The translations under genes and the position numbers were made by a program. Below, in pieces: positions 1 through 8,555 of a stretch of 64,000 nucleotides of DNA (position 1 is its first letter; each line of letters opens with the position of its first letter). The stretch covers positions 1-64,000 of the forward strand of contig CAIJWE010000103.1 of the NCBI GenBank assembly GCA_903824295.1, read 5' to 3'. Source of the stretch: an uncultured Chlorobiaceae bacterium (GTDB lineage: Bacteria; Bacteroidota; Chlorobiia; Chlorobiales; Chlorobiaceae). Below the pieces are notes generated by a model. That model saw only the letters and a program-made list of their open reading frames with translations. It was not told the DNA's origin and ran no database searches.

Positions 1-467
1 ATGGAATGATAAAAATAACAAGTTTTTTTCAAGTCGGTGACGACCAAAAACGTATCATAACTTGTTTTATTATTAGGCGATAAACAGTGTTAATTTTTTC
101 AACAACCGGACACCAGTGAGGGTTTATATAAGACTTATATGGGATTTATATATCACGCATATACGTATTGAGAACATTGCCAATAAATGATTATAAGCGG
201 TCAAGAAGAAGACATACCGTAATCTCAAGTTGGAACAGTATGACTGTTGAGAGTCGCACCTTGCTTTTCTACGGAATTAATGTTTGATGAGCACTTGTCC
301 CTCTGTATTGAAGCATTGAAAATTACTTGCTTCATCGCGCTTGTGATTTAACAGTAATTACAGGCAAAATCAATTTGATTGATTGCAGCAAAGATGGCGT
401 ACCTATTTGACACGCCATCTTTCTTGCGTATCTTGACGGAAGAAATTATCTCACAGAGCAAAATCCC
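1..467. other. AT-rich intergenic region, no gene recognised
   Basis: No convincing coding frame was found in these 467 bases. The only open frame of any length, on the minus strand near 348-533, overlaps the start of the HD-domain gene and resembles no protein family. The stretch is visibly AT-rich and includes several TATA-rich segments around 120-170. A hairpin at 390-422 is listed separately. The promoter of the HD-domain gene presumably lies in the right part, but no clear -35/-10 pair could be picked out. I recognise no RNA gene or mobile-element remnant. Confidence 0.5.
390..422. terminator. Stem-loop, possible terminator
   Basis: An 11-bp perfect stem pairs 390-400 with 412-422 around an 11-nt loop. 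On the plus strand it is followed only by a short pyrimidine stretch. It lies 46 bp before the HD-domain gene, so it could end a transcript arriving from the left or act as a leader structure. Confidence 0.4.
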
Positions 468-1895
468 ATGATAGCCGAACGCCTGCTCTTTCAATCTGAT
501 GGCGGATTTATCCGCATCCCTGTCTGGGGCCATATCCCGCTCAGCGGAGCGCTGAAAAAAATCCTGTCACATCCATCCTTTCTTCGCCTCAAGGGAATTC
601 GGCAGCTCTCCTTTTCGCAGCAGGTCTACCCCGGAGCGACGCATACCCGCTTTGAGCACTCCATAGGAGTCTATCACCTGATGAAACTCATACTGCAACG
701 CATGTTGACGAGCCCCCTGGCCCTCAGCCTGCAGGATGACCGCTTCCGGTTTGACGACCACAACTGCCGGGTGCTGCTCTCGGCCTCTCTTTTGCACGAT
801 ATCGGCCACTTTCCTCATGCCCATATCATTGAAGAGCAGATCCCCCGCTCGGGCAACGAGCCAGTATTTTCCCATCATGAGGAGCTCTGCCGTCACTTTA
901 TCTATGAACAAAACCCTGGAGTTCCCACAATTGCCGAAATATTGCAGGTAGAGTGGAAGGTAGAGCCGGAAGCGGTCATTGCGCTCATCACGGGCAGTTC
1001 CGGAACCTGCTTCAGCAAGCTGATCAGTGGCACGCTCGACCCTGACAAGATGGATTATCTGATGCGCGACGCCCACCACTGCAACATTCCGTACGGAAGC
1101 ATTGATATCGAACGGCTGATTGAGTCGTTTGTGCCTGACCCGAAGCGTGAGCGGTTTGCCATCACCGAAAAAGGAATTGCACCGCTTGAGAGCCTGCTTT
1201 TTGCCAAGTACATGATGATGCGCAATGTTGACTGGCACCATACCAGCAGGGCGCTCTCGGCAATGCTCCGGAGGCTTCTGCAGGATATTGCGGGTGACGG
1301 GATGCTCTCCGGGGAGGCCTTGCGCCAGCTTTTTTACGGTAACGCCGACGACCGTGTGCTGCATGAGCTGAAGCAGTTGATGCCCGAAAAAGGGCATCCT
1401 CTTTTTGCCCTGCTTGATGATATTGTGATGCGCCGGGTCTACAAGAGGGCGATAACAGTACAGCCCTACCTGCCGCATTCCGCAAAAGAGGACGAGCGGT
1501 GGTTCATCTATAACAGTAACAGCGCGATGCGCCGCGCCATGGAGATGGAGATTTGCCGCTTTCTCAACAAGCGCTACAATCTCGCTCTCCATGGTCATGA
1601 AATACTCATTGATCCACCATCAAAGAAAGATATTTTCGATTATGCCGATCTGAAGGAGCTTCGCGTCTACCCGACCCGATCGGAGCACATCCACTACGCT
1701 CTGCAATGTGCGTCGGAGTATGTGCGGTTTGACGAGCTGAACGAATCGGTTTTTCAGTCTGATTTCATACTCGCTTTTGAGCGCTATACAAAAAAGTTCA
1801 GGGTGCTCTGCCGCCCTGAACTGATTGAGCGCATCGTGGAGTCACGCGAAGAGATTATGCGTATGCTCACCAATGATCTTGACCTGTTTCGTTAA
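468..1895 (+). CDS. HD-domain phosphohydrolase (SAMHD1/dGTPase-like)
   Basis: This 475-residue protein has the HD superfamily layout. An early HTRFEHSIGV segment supplies the first histidine, LLHDIGHFPHAH supplies the HD pair, and DPDKMDYLMRDAHH supplies the distal Asp. These are the metal ligands of HD hydrolases. The order and spacing match the SAMHD1/YdhJ-like branch, whose characterised members split dNTPs into deoxynucleoside and triphosphate. Substrate here is unproven. The ATG start gives MIAERLLFQSDGGFIRIPVWGH; the IRIPVWGHI-type opening is usual for bacterial members. It stands alone on the plus strand, and a small minus-strand gene meets it tail to tail. Expected to be cytosolic. 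Confidence 0.85.
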   Translation: MIAERLLFQSDGGFIRIPVWGHIPLSGALKKILSHPSFLRLKGIRQLSFSQQVYPGATHTRFEHSIGVYHLMKLILQRMLTSPLALSLQDDRFRFDDHNCRVLLSASLLHDIGHFPHAHIIEEQIPRSGNEPVFSHHEELCRHFIYEQNPGVPTIAEILQVEWKVEPEAVIALITGSSGTCFSKLISGTLDPDKMDYLMRDAHHCNIPYGSIDIERLIESFVPDPKRERFAITEKGIAPLESLLFAKYMMMRNVDWHHTSRALSAMLRRLLQDIAGDGMLSGEALRQLFYGNADDRVLHELKQLMPEKGHPLFALLDDIVMRRVYKRAITVQPYLPHSAKEDERWFIYNSNSAMRRAMEMEICRFLNKRYNLALHGHEILIDPPSKKDIFDYADLKELRVYPTRSEHIHYALQCASEYVRFDELNESVFQSDFILAFERYTKKFRVLCRPELIERIVESREEIMRMLTNDLDLFR

Positions 1896-1900
1896 GTGCT

Positions 1901-2092
1901 TCAGGTAAACTGCTTCCAGTTGAGAGCGGTGTGACAGACGACTGCGATGATGAAAAGAGCGCTCAGCCATACTTGGGTAGACTGTGACACGCCGGCCATG
2001 ACATTTAAAAATAAGAGAAGGCCCGTGATGATGGAAAGAATAAATGCCCCGATTGCAAAAGGGGTTGCCCTGAATCTGCCGTTTGTATTCAT
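1901..2092 (-). CDS. Small two-helix membrane protein, unknown function
   Basis: A 63-residue protein with two clear hydrophobic segments (about residues 11-32 and 40-57) joined by a short polar turn. It starts with a basic stretch and ends NWKQFT. The pattern suggests a two-pass inner-membrane protein. I recognise no family. Its 3' end lies 6 bp from the stop of the HD-domain gene on the other strand. The antisense frame at 1947-2210 looks like a shadow. Coding status rests on the well-formed helical pattern and an otherwise empty gap. Confidence 0.55.
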   Translation of the reverse strand: MNTNGRFRATPFAIGAFILSIITGLLLFLNVMAGVSQSTQVWLSALFIIAVVCHTALNWKQFT

Positions 2093-2313
2093 TGTATCAA
2101 TTGCATTAAAATGTGAGCGAAAAGGCCGCTCTTTGTACCAAAAAAAACTCTATGTTCACTCTCATCAAGGTACGCCCGGGATTCTTAAAGGATTACAAAT
2201 GAATCCTTAAAGGTTGCTTAAAAAAGCGCTGCGAATTCCGGCAAATGAGTAAAAAATGAACCGGGCATTGATGACTTTATCGTATATTTGAGGAACGAAA
2301 AAAACTATTGCAT

Positions 2314-2327
2314 CACACACACACACA
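2314..2327 (+). repeat. (CA)7 dinucleotide repeat touching a start codon
   Basis: Seven tandem CA units run directly into the ATG of the YtxH-type gene; the last A is the first base of the start codon. The tract occupies the place where a Shine-Dalgarno sequence would be expected. A purine-rich GAGGAAC lies further up at 2290-2296. Confidence 0.8.
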
Positions 2328-2650
2328 TGGAATATCAGGACAAATTTTACAAGGGGCTCTTTTTCGGCGCTGTGCTTGGCGCTGCCGCAGGAACCATCAT
2401 GGGACTGCTCTTCGCCCCGCACAAGGGGACGGAAACCCAGCAGATTATTTCGGGCAAAATCAAACTTGCGCTCGACAAGGCCACCGACCTCTACGAAAAC
2501 AGTGAAAACGATGCCGCCTACAACAATGAGGCAAAAACACGCTCGCAGGAGATCATCGACACCGCACGTGACGAGGCAAAAAAAATCCTCAATGAGGCAA
2601 ACAGCATTATCCGGGAGATCAAGGGATACCCTAAAGCCAAGGAAAACTGA
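2327..2650 (+). CDS. YtxH-domain protein
   Basis: A 107-residue protein beginning MEYQDKFYKG. It has one glycine/alanine-rich hydrophobic segment (about residues 7-27) followed by LLFAPHKGTET, the typical YtxH signature (membrane helix, then an APxxG-like motif). The rest is a charged, probably coiled-coil helix. Members are small membrane-anchored proteins often linked to general stress; their molecular role is unclear. I chose the ATG at 2327 because the frame upstream, from a TTG at 2288, encodes only a His/Thr-rich stretch from the CA repeat. The alpha/beta hydrolase follows after 3 bp, so the two are probably co-transcribed. Confidence 0.75.
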   Translation: MEYQDKFYKGLFFGAVLGAAAGTIMGLLFAPHKGTETQQIISGKIKLALDKATDLYENSENDAAYNNEAKTRSQEIIDTARDEAKKILNEANSIIREIKGYPKAKEN

Positions 2651-2653
2651 GTA

Positions 2654-3445
2654 ATGCTCTCATACCTGGGTGCAAACCTCACAACAAGTGGCATTGCTAA
2701 ACATGCTGTTTTGCTTTTGCATGCGTTTCCTCTCTCTGCTGCAATGTGGCGATCACAGATTGAGGCTCTCGGGCTTGCCGGATACAGGGTCATTGCGCCA
2801 AACGCCTATGGTATTGCAGGATCCGGGGAGCGGGAGGAATGGAGCTTTACTGATTACGCCCATGAACTTGCCAAACTTCTTGAGTCGCTGGGGGTTGAAC
2901 GAGCAACAGTTGCAGGGCTGTCGATGGGTGGATATCAGGCATTTGAATTCTACCGGCTCTACCCCGGCAAAACCGCATCGCTGGTTCTCTGCGACACGAG
3001 GGCTGAGGCCGATGCTCCGGCAGCCCGCTCGGTGCGGGAGGAGTTTATCCGCGCAGTAGAGGCTGGAGGCGCTGAAGAGGCCGCCAGACGTATGATTCCA
3101 AACTATTTTACCGCCGAAACCTGCGTCAGAAAACCGGAACTGGTGAACGAAGCCGTTGCGATGATACGTGAGCAGAGCGTCACCGTCATCAACAGTGCAA
3201 TGCGGGCAATCATGATTCGCCATGATGCTACACCGCTGCTTGCCTCAATCCACTGCCCAGTAGTGATACTGAACGGGATGGAGGACAAGCTCACCACGCC
3301 TGAAACTGCTGAAAGCATTCATACACGCACCGCAGGCTCAGGGCTCCATCTGCTCAGAGGAGCCGCTCATCTCTCAAACATGGAGCAGCCCCAAGCCTTC
3401 AACAGCGCCCTGCTTGCCCATCTTGAAGAGGTCAGGCGCTCCTGA
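2654..3445 (+). CDS. Alpha/beta-fold hydrolase
   Basis: A 263-residue single-domain alpha/beta hydrolase. The oxyanion region is LLLHAFPLSAAMW, the nucleophile elbow is GLSMGG, the acid is the Asp in NGMEDKLT, and the catalytic His is in GAAHLSNMEQP. The set resembles 3-oxoadipate enol-lactonase/BioH-like hydrolases, but nothing in the context supports a specific substrate, so only a general esterase or lactonase role is proposed. It starts 3 bp after the YtxH-type gene. Its stop codon lies inside a terminator hairpin. Confidence 0.85.
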   Translation: MLSYLGANLTTSGIAKHAVLLLHAFPLSAAMWRSQIEALGLAGYRVIAPNAYGIAGSGEREEWSFTDYAHELAKLLESLGVERATVAGLSMGGYQAFEFYRLYPGKTASLVLCDTRAEADAPAARSVREEFIRAVEAGGAEEAARRMIPNYFTAETCVRKPELVNEAVAMIREQSVTVINSAMRAIMIRHDATPLLASIHCPVVILNGMEDKLTTPETAESIHTRTAGSGLHLLRGAAHLSNMEQPQAFNSALLAHLEEVRRS

Positions 3446-3449
3446 CCTC
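3428..3449. terminator. Bidirectional terminator hairpin
   Basis: A perfect 9-bp stem (3428-3436 with 3441-3449) and a 4-nt loop span the hydrolase stop codon. It separates the plus-strand hydrolase from the convergent aroA. A short T-rich stretch follows on the plus strand. Confidence 0.6.
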
Positions 3450-3467
3450 TTTCCAACTCCTGATTAA

Positions 3468-4769
3468 TCAGACTTCGAGACTTGCAAGCAGTTCAAAAAA
3501 GTTCGGGAACGAGACACCGACAACATCAACGTCAGAAATATCAATAGGGCACCCTGTAGCCTTGCTGGCAACGGCAAAGCTCATGGCAATTCGGTGATCA
3601 TCAAAACTCTCGATCACCACCGTTCCTGAAGGGGTTATTTTGCGACTTTTGACAATAAAACCGTCCGGGTACTGCTCGCAATCAAAACCGAGCCGCTGCA
3701 GATTGACCACCAGGGCGTCAATCCGGTCGCTCTCTTTGGTTCTCAGCTCGGCCGCGTTGTGCAGCTCAAACTTGCCGGATGCAAAGGCAGAAAGCACAGC
3801 AAGCATCGGTATCTCATCAATGATAAAGGAGACAAGCTGCGGATCCTCAATGACAAGGGGCTCAAGCCCTGCGTGGTTCTCCACAACGATATCGCCGATG
3901 GTTTCACCACCGATCACCCGCTGGTTTTCAATAGTCAAACCGGCTCCGGCTTCCGACAAAAGAGCGAGAAATGCGGCCCGTGTCGGATTGAGGCAGACAT
4001 CCCTGATGATAATTTCTGAGCCACGGGCAAGCAGACCAAGCGCAACAATAAAGCAGGCGGCTGAAGGGTCAGCAGGAATAAAAAAGGGCTTTGCGGCAAG
4101 AGCCTTTCTGCCAGGAACAATGATGACCCGCTCACCGTTGGATTCAATGCTCTGTAGACCAAGCATCACTTCAGTATGGTCACGCGAGCGCACCGGTTCA
4201 ATAATTCTCGATTCGCCATCGGCATGGAGGGCGGCAAAGGCCACCAGTGACTTCACCTGCGCTGAAGGAACCGGCAGGCGGTAGTTGATCGCCATCAGCT
4301 CTTTGGTTCCCTTGATGCGCATCGGCGCGGTACCTGACGGCGAAAGCTGAACATCAACTCCCATTATGCGCAATGGATCGGCAACCCTCTTCATCGGTCG
4401 CTTCATCAGCGAAGTGTCGCCAATCAACTCACTGGCAAAAGGCTGGGCAGCCAAAATACCGGCAAACATGCGCATGGTGCTTCCCGAATTATTGCACATC
4501 AAAGGCTCTGAGGGAGGCTGAAAACTCCAAAGGCCCTTTGACTCGATAACCACTCGCCGGATGCGGCGACCGTAGACTCCATCCACCTCTTCCTGCCGAA
4601 GGGTGATTCCGGCACTTTTCAGGACGCCGAGGGTTGACTGATTATCAAATCCGGCGGAAAAGTTGGTGATCTCTGTTGTCCCTTCCGACAATGCGCCGAT
4701 AAGTGCCGCACGGTGGGAGATCGATTTGTCGGGCGGTAACGCGGTAACTTCACCTTTGAACACTCTCAT
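3468..4769 (-). CDS. aroA: 3-phosphoshikimate 1-carboxyvinyltransferase (EPSP synthase)
   Basis: A 433-residue protein of normal length for AroA, which joins shikimate 3-phosphate and PEP in aromatic amino acid synthesis. The N-terminal [17 protein letters not shown] carries the substrate-binding Lys/Ser. NNSGSTMRM, a PSSAQVKS-like segment (VPSAQVKS), the DPSAACF motif, the late RTKESDRI and the C-terminal [14 protein letters not shown] are all present. No truncation is seen. It begins ATG AGA GTG and runs convergently against the alpha/beta hydrolase. Confidence 0.95.
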   Translation of the reverse strand: MRVFKGEVTALPPDKSISHRAALIGALSEGTTEITNFSAGFDNQSTLGVLKSAGITLRQEEVDGVYGRRIRRVVIESKGLWSFQPPSEPLMCNNSGSTMRMFAGILAAQPFASELIGDTSLMKRPMKRVADPLRIMGVDVQLSPSGTAPMRIKGTKELMAINYRLPVPSAQVKSLVAFAALHADGESRIIEPVRSRDHTEVMLGLQSIESNGERVIIVPGRKALAAKPFFIPADPSAACFIVALGLLARGSEIIIRDVCLNPTRAAFLALLSEAGAGLTIENQRVIGGETIGDIVVENHAGLEPLVIEDPQLVSFIIDEIPMLAVLSAFASGKFELHNAAELRTKESDRIDALVVNLQRLGFDCEQYPDGFIVKSRKITPSGTVVIESFDDHRIAMSFAVASKATGCPIDISDVDVVGVSFPNFFELLASLEV

Positions 4770-4793
4770 GAGTCAACATGGATTGGTATTGAC

Positions 4794-4825
4794 AAAAAAA
4801 AGGCAACTCCCGTGAAGGAGCTGCC
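4794..4825 (-). terminator. rpsU terminator
   Basis: Read on the minus strand, a 9-bp GC-rich stem (4817-4825 with 4802-4810, one G-T wobble) with a 5-nt loop is followed by eight T residues. It lies just after the rpsU stop codon. Confidence 0.85.
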
Positions 4826-4853
4826 TGTACATAACTGTTTCCAGCGGGAACGA

Positions 4854-5051
4854 TCATGAATTGCGTTCTTCATTTGCCCTCTGCGCTCTGCGTCTGCTCC
4901 TCGAGCGCTTCAAACGACCATCCACCGAAGGTTTGACGAAGTATGCGTTTGCACGAAACTCCTTTAAAACACCTGCACGCTCGTACTTTTTCTTGAAGCG
5001 TTTCAGCATTTTATCGATCGATTCATTGTCATTTATCTGCACACTAACCAA
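4854..5051 (-). CDS. rpsU: 30S ribosomal protein S21
   Basis: A 65-residue basic protein with the S21 pattern: N-terminal [21 protein letters not shown], then a lysine/arginine-rich tail ending in [15 protein letters not shown]21 binds the small subunit near the 3' end of 16S rRNA. The start codon is TTG. It is supported by a strong AAAGGGGGTGA Shine-Dalgarno a few bases upstream and by agreement with the usual S21 N-terminus. The gene is followed by a strong intrinsic terminator and lies 24 bp downstream of the zinc-ribbon/Tudor-like gene, so the two may share a transcript. Confidence 0.93.
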   Translation of the reverse strand: MVSVQINDNESIDKMLKRFKKKYERAGVLKEFRANAYFVKPSVDGRLKRSRSRRRAQRANEERNS

Positions 5052-5075
5052 TGTAATTCACCCCCTTTTAAAAGA

Positions 5076-5720
5076 TCAACGTCTAAGTTTCAGTTTAATA
5101 AGATCAGTAACACTTTCTGAATTTTTTCCATTCGCAGGGCTCATCTGCACATTTTCGAGAAGCTGTTTTCGGCCACTTTTGCAAAATTCAACAATAATGA
5201 CAAAGGCACCGCTTCCTGTCGCCTGTTTTTCCCTGACAACGCCAACCTCACCAAGCGCCTGGTGATAGAGCGCATCACCTTTTGCATAGATACCATGCGG
5301 AGAGTAGACCTGGCACTCTTCGGCTTTCAGCTCATCAGGACTGACCTCACGGTCAATCTGTATCTGCCACTCCTTGAGCAGATAGACCTGATTGCACTCG
5401 GAACAGCGAACCCAGTACTGGTTTTCGGCTGGAGGCTGCAATTCAGCAGCCCCGTTTTTACTGCCTTTGGGCTTTTTAGGCGCAACGGCCGTTAAATAAT
5501 CATCCTCCCTGGGCTTGTCGCTCGGCATCCATTCACCGACAAAGAGCTTCTCTGTTATCTGACCGCACCCTTCACAGAAGCAAGCCTTGATCTTACCCTC
5601 CAAAATGAACTGTCTTTTTCTGGACTCTACCTTCATATCATATTGCTGGTTGTTAACCCGGCCCAAAGCCGTATGGATTTCAGACTCTCTCTTGCTCCAA
5701 TCTCTTTTTGCGGGCTTCAT
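5076..5720 (-). CDS. Zinc-ribbon protein with C-terminal Tudor/KOW-like segment, unknown function
   Basis: A 214-residue protein starting MKPAKRDWSKRES; the frame is open further upstream but that part is not protein-like. About residues 45-55 carry CFCEGC and about 110-115 carry CSEC, together a plausible split four-cysteine zinc site. The spacer between them is Lys/Pro-rich and probably flexible. The C-terminal region (roughly 150-200) reads GDALYHQALGEVGVV...IIVEF...GRKQLL, a pattern like the Tudor/KOW-like C-terminal domain of PcrA/UvrD and CarD-type proteins that contact RNA polymerase. I do not recognise the full protein as a named family. It sits between a CBS-domain protein (upstream) and rpsU (downstream), all on the minus strand. 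Confidence 0.7.
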   Translation of the reverse strand: MKPAKRDWSKRESEIHTALGRVNNQQYDMKVESRKRQFILEGKIKACFCEGCGQITEKLFVGEWMPSDKPREDDYLTAVAPKKPKGSKNGAAELQPPAENQYWVRCSECNQVYLLKEWQIQIDREVSPDELKAEECQVYSPHGIYAKGDALYHQALGEVGVVREKQATGSGAFVIIVEFCKSGRKQLLENVQMSPANGKNSESVTDLIKLKLRR

Positions 5721-5821
5721 GGCGCAATATAGTGCATCGCGCCTGAAATAAAAGAGGAATGTTCTTGAGTGCTTAGTTAAAGAAATCCTTCCAAATAAAC
5801 AACAGGATAATGCACAGACGA

Positions 5822-7195
5822 TCACTTATGAGTCAGTGCATCAATAAGATCTGATTTTGTAAGCAATTGAAGGCGTCCATCAGACCGGCTTACGAGCACT
5901 CCTGATGCACTTTGCTGCAATTTATCGGATAATTCGGAAATTGTTGCATCAAGCCGGCAGACCGGAAATGGCTGCTCCATAAAGCCGACAACCTTTGCAT
6001 TCATCGCATCATCATTTTCAATAAGAATAGACAGAATCTTGTCTTCGCTGATACTGCCTATAGGAGCATTGTAGGAAACAATCGGCATCTGGGAGACATC
6101 GTTCTGTTTCATCATCTGAAACACTTCTGCCAGCGTATTTTCCGGGCAGGCAAAAATCAGATCCCGGCGCGCCTTCAACTGAAGGATATCCTCGGCCGTG
6201 ATTTGCTCAAGAGCTGATTTCGCCTTGCGGTAAAAGCCGCGCTTGCGCATCCACTCATCATGGAACATTTTGCTCAAGTAATAACCGCCAAAATCGTTCA
6301 TAACCACCACCACACAATCATCCTCACGGTATGCCGCACCGGCCCGAAGCGCTGCGGCCATAGCCGCGCCTGAAGCCCCTCCGACAAACACCGCTTCCAT
6401 CCGCAAGAGCTCCCTGCCGCAGTTAAAGGCTTCATAATCACTTACCTGTACCACATCATCAAGCAGCGAAGGCTCCCAAAAAGCTGATGGCTGCCTTGAA
6501 CCGATCTCCTCAAGTTCGGAAAAGGCTGGAGCTCCTGGCGTTCCATCCCTGAAAAGCCCCGCATAGATTGAGCCCTGCGACTCAACACCGATAATCTTTA
6601 TGGCGGGGTTCTTTGCTTTCAAAAAAGCGGCTATTCCGAAAACCATACCACCGGAGATCATCGGCACAAAAACGTGCGTAACCCGACCCTCCGTCTGGCG
6701 AAAAATTTCGCTGCCCGTCGATTCGCTGTGAACCTTAAGGCTGAGCGGGTTGGCATACATACCGGTAAAAAAGGCGTTGGGAATACTCCGCACCAGACTT
6801 TCAGCCACATTCATGCAACTGCGCGGCTCTCCAGGCAAGGCATCCGAAGGGGTAATCACCAGTTCCGCGCCGAGAGCACGGAGCATATCCTGCTTTTCCC
6901 GCGATATTTTATCGGGAGCGGCCAGCAGCAGCTTGTAGCCACGGCTTACACCGGCCATGGCCAATGCAATCCCGCTATTACCAAAAGTCCAATCAACAAG
7001 AGTCATTCCCGGATGGATCAGCTTGCGCTCTTCAGCATCTCTGACAATGGCAGAGGCCACCCGGTAGTAGTGCGACCATGCCGGATTCATGTACTCAAGC
7101 TTGGCCATGACCTTCGGCCTGATCTGGCGGGCCATCTGTTGTACAGGAACCATAGGCGTTTCTGTGGCAAGCCCGAATATATCGTGGTTCAACAT
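5822..7195 (-). CDS. Cysteine-synthase-fold protein with CBS-domain pair, PLP lysine missing
   Basis: A 457-residue protein with the architecture of cystathionine beta-synthase: a fold-type-II PLP domain (about 10-330) and two CBS modules (about 335-457). Overall collinearity with cysteine synthase is clear: AKLEYMNPAWSHYYR matches the usual KxExxNPxxSVKDR block, TFGNSGIALA matches the TSGNTG loop, and an ISGGMVFG segment matches the GTGGT phosphate loop. The Lys that forms the Schiff base with PLP is Tyr43, the next residue is also Tyr, and the phosphate loop has lost its Thr residues. This predicts no ordinary PLP catalysis. The CBS pair may still bind adenosyl ligands, so a regulatory role is possible. 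ATG at 7195 was chosen because the upstream in-frame extension is not family-like. Confidence 0.8.
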   Translation of the reverse strand: MLNHDIFGLATETPMVPVQQMARQIRPKVMAKLEYMNPAWSHYYRVASAIVRDAEERKLIHPGMTLVDWTFGNSGIALAMAGVSRGYKLLLAAPDKISREKQDMLRALGAELVITPSDALPGEPRSCMNVAESLVRSIPNAFFTGMYANPLSLKVHSESTGSEIFRQTEGRVTHVFVPMISGGMVFGIAAFLKAKNPAIKIIGVESQGSIYAGLFRDGTPGAPAFSELEEIGSRQPSAFWEPSLLDDVVQVSDYEAFNCGRELLRMEAVFVGGASGAAMAAALRAGAAYREDDCVVVVMNDFGGYYLSKMFHDEWMRKRGFYRKAKSALEQITAEDILQLKARRDLIFACPENTLAEVFQMMKQNDVSQMPIVSYNAPIGSISEDKILSILIENDDAMNAKVVGFMEQPFPVCRLDATISELSDKLQQSASGVLVSRSDGRLQLLTKSDLIDALTHK

Positions 7196-7403
7196 GGTAG
7201 TCGCTGAGAGATAAGTTAAAGTGACAACGCGATGCCGCGGTGGCGCTGAAGGGAAAATATACAAGGAATAAGCGCCTTTCCGGTTTGAAAATCATAGACA
7301 AAATATGTTTTTTTACAGGAAGTTCCACCAACCGGTCAGAGAACAAAAGAAGAGTGAGGGGTTTACAGCAACAAGGGTAACAGCAAAAGAGGGCCGCTGA
7401 GTT

Positions 7404-8555
7404 ATGGATAAAAAAAATAGCGAGTTTGCAGCAGGAGAGATTTTACCTGAAAACATGACAGAGGCGCTTGTCTCGCTCGAAAACCTTGCCTGGAATGCAC
7501 GCATGATCCGCCAGAGAGTTGGTGAAGAGCGGCGAATCATGGGTATCGTCAAAGCCAATGCTTACGGCCATAACGTGCACAGGGTTGCTGAAACGCTTGA
7601 AAAATCGGGAATCAAGGATTTCGGCGTGGCCAACATCCATGAAGCCATTGAACTGAAAAGAGGTGGTGCGCTGAAAAAGCGAGCCACCATTCTCGCTTTC
7701 TCTTCGCCACTCCCCTCCCATATTCCGTTTTTTTTGCACCACGGCATTGAAATGACCCTCTGCGACAGCACGACCCTTCATGCGGCAGAGGAAATTGCCG
7801 CCACAGCGGACAAAACGCTTGCCATACAGGTAAAGGTCGATACTGGCATGGGGCGTCTCGGTGTTTCACCGTCAGTTGCCATGGAGCTCCTCCGGCAAAT
7901 TGACCGCTCTCCACACCTTGAACTGAAAGGAATCTACACCCACTTTGCCGACAGCGCAACTGCAGAAGGTTTCACCCGGCAACAGCTCACCTCCTTTACA
8001 GCGCTCACCCGAGAATATGAACATGCTTCATCAAGAACCGTGTGCAAACACGCAGCCAACAGCGGCGCAATCCTCTCATCACCCCAATCCTGGCTCGATA
8101 TGGTGCGCCCCGGCATCCTGCTCTACGGGTACCATCCAGTAAAACAGAGCGCTTGCCGCCTCGACGTCAAACCGGTCATGCAATTTGAGGCAAAAGTAAT
8201 TTTTGTCAAAACCGTCCCTGCCGGAACCACCATCAGCTATAACCGGAGCTGGACGGCTCAGGAAACGTGCTCCATAGCTACCATAGCCGCAGGCTACGCC
8301 GATGGTTATGCAAGAGTGCTCTCAAGCCGTGCCACCGTCATCATCAACGGCACCGCTTACCCGCAGGTAGGCACCGTCACGATGGATCAGATCATGGTTA
8401 ACCTTGGCACCTGCCACAATGTCAAAACAGGCGACAAAGCGATTCTTTTTGGCTGGGAAGGCGACGGGGCGGAGAGCATGGCCGATTTGGCTGGCACCAT
8501 CAGTTATGAAACGCTCTGTTCGATCTCTTCAAGGGTAAAACGGATCTTTGTATGA
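7404..8555 (+). CDS. alr: Alanine racemase
   Basis: A 383-residue protein of normal length. It interconverts L- and D-alanine for peptidoglycan. The PLP lysine lies in MGIVKANAYGHN near the N-terminus. The second catalytic region is ISYNRSW, with the active-site Tyr in the ATIAAGYADGYAR region, followed by the conserved TVTMDQIMV block. No motif is missing. It is divergent from the PLP-fold/CBS gene across about 200 bp. The next gene overlaps its stop codon (ATGA), which points to one transcript and translational coupling. Confidence 0.95.
   Translation: MDKKNSEFAAGEILPENMTEALVSLENLAWNARMIRQRVGEERRIMGIVKANAYGHNVHRVAETLEKSGIKDFGVANIHEAIELKRGGALKKRATILAFSSPLPSHIPFFLHHGIEMTLCDSTTLHAAEEIAATADKTLAIQVKVDTGMGRLGVSPSVAMELLRQIDRSPHLELKGIYTHFADSATAEGFTRQQLTSFTALTREYEHASSRTVCKHAANSGAILSSPQSWLDMVRPGILLYGYHPVKQSACRLDVKPVMQFEAKVIFVKTVPAGTTISYNRSWTAQETCSIATIAAGYADGYARVLSSRATVIINGTAYPQVGTVTMDQIMVNLGTCHNVKTGDKAILFGWEGDGAESMADLAGTISYETLCSISSRVKRIFV

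Noticed and set aside
348-533. Small minus-strand gene before the HD-domain gene
   Set aside because: It overlaps the terminator-like hairpin and the beginning of a well-supported gene and has no protein-like pattern.
567-1598. Long open frame (343 codons) antisense to the HD-domain gene
   Set aside because: It is fully antisense to a gene with clear HD motifs, and its translation has no family character; it reflects codon bias on the opposite strand.
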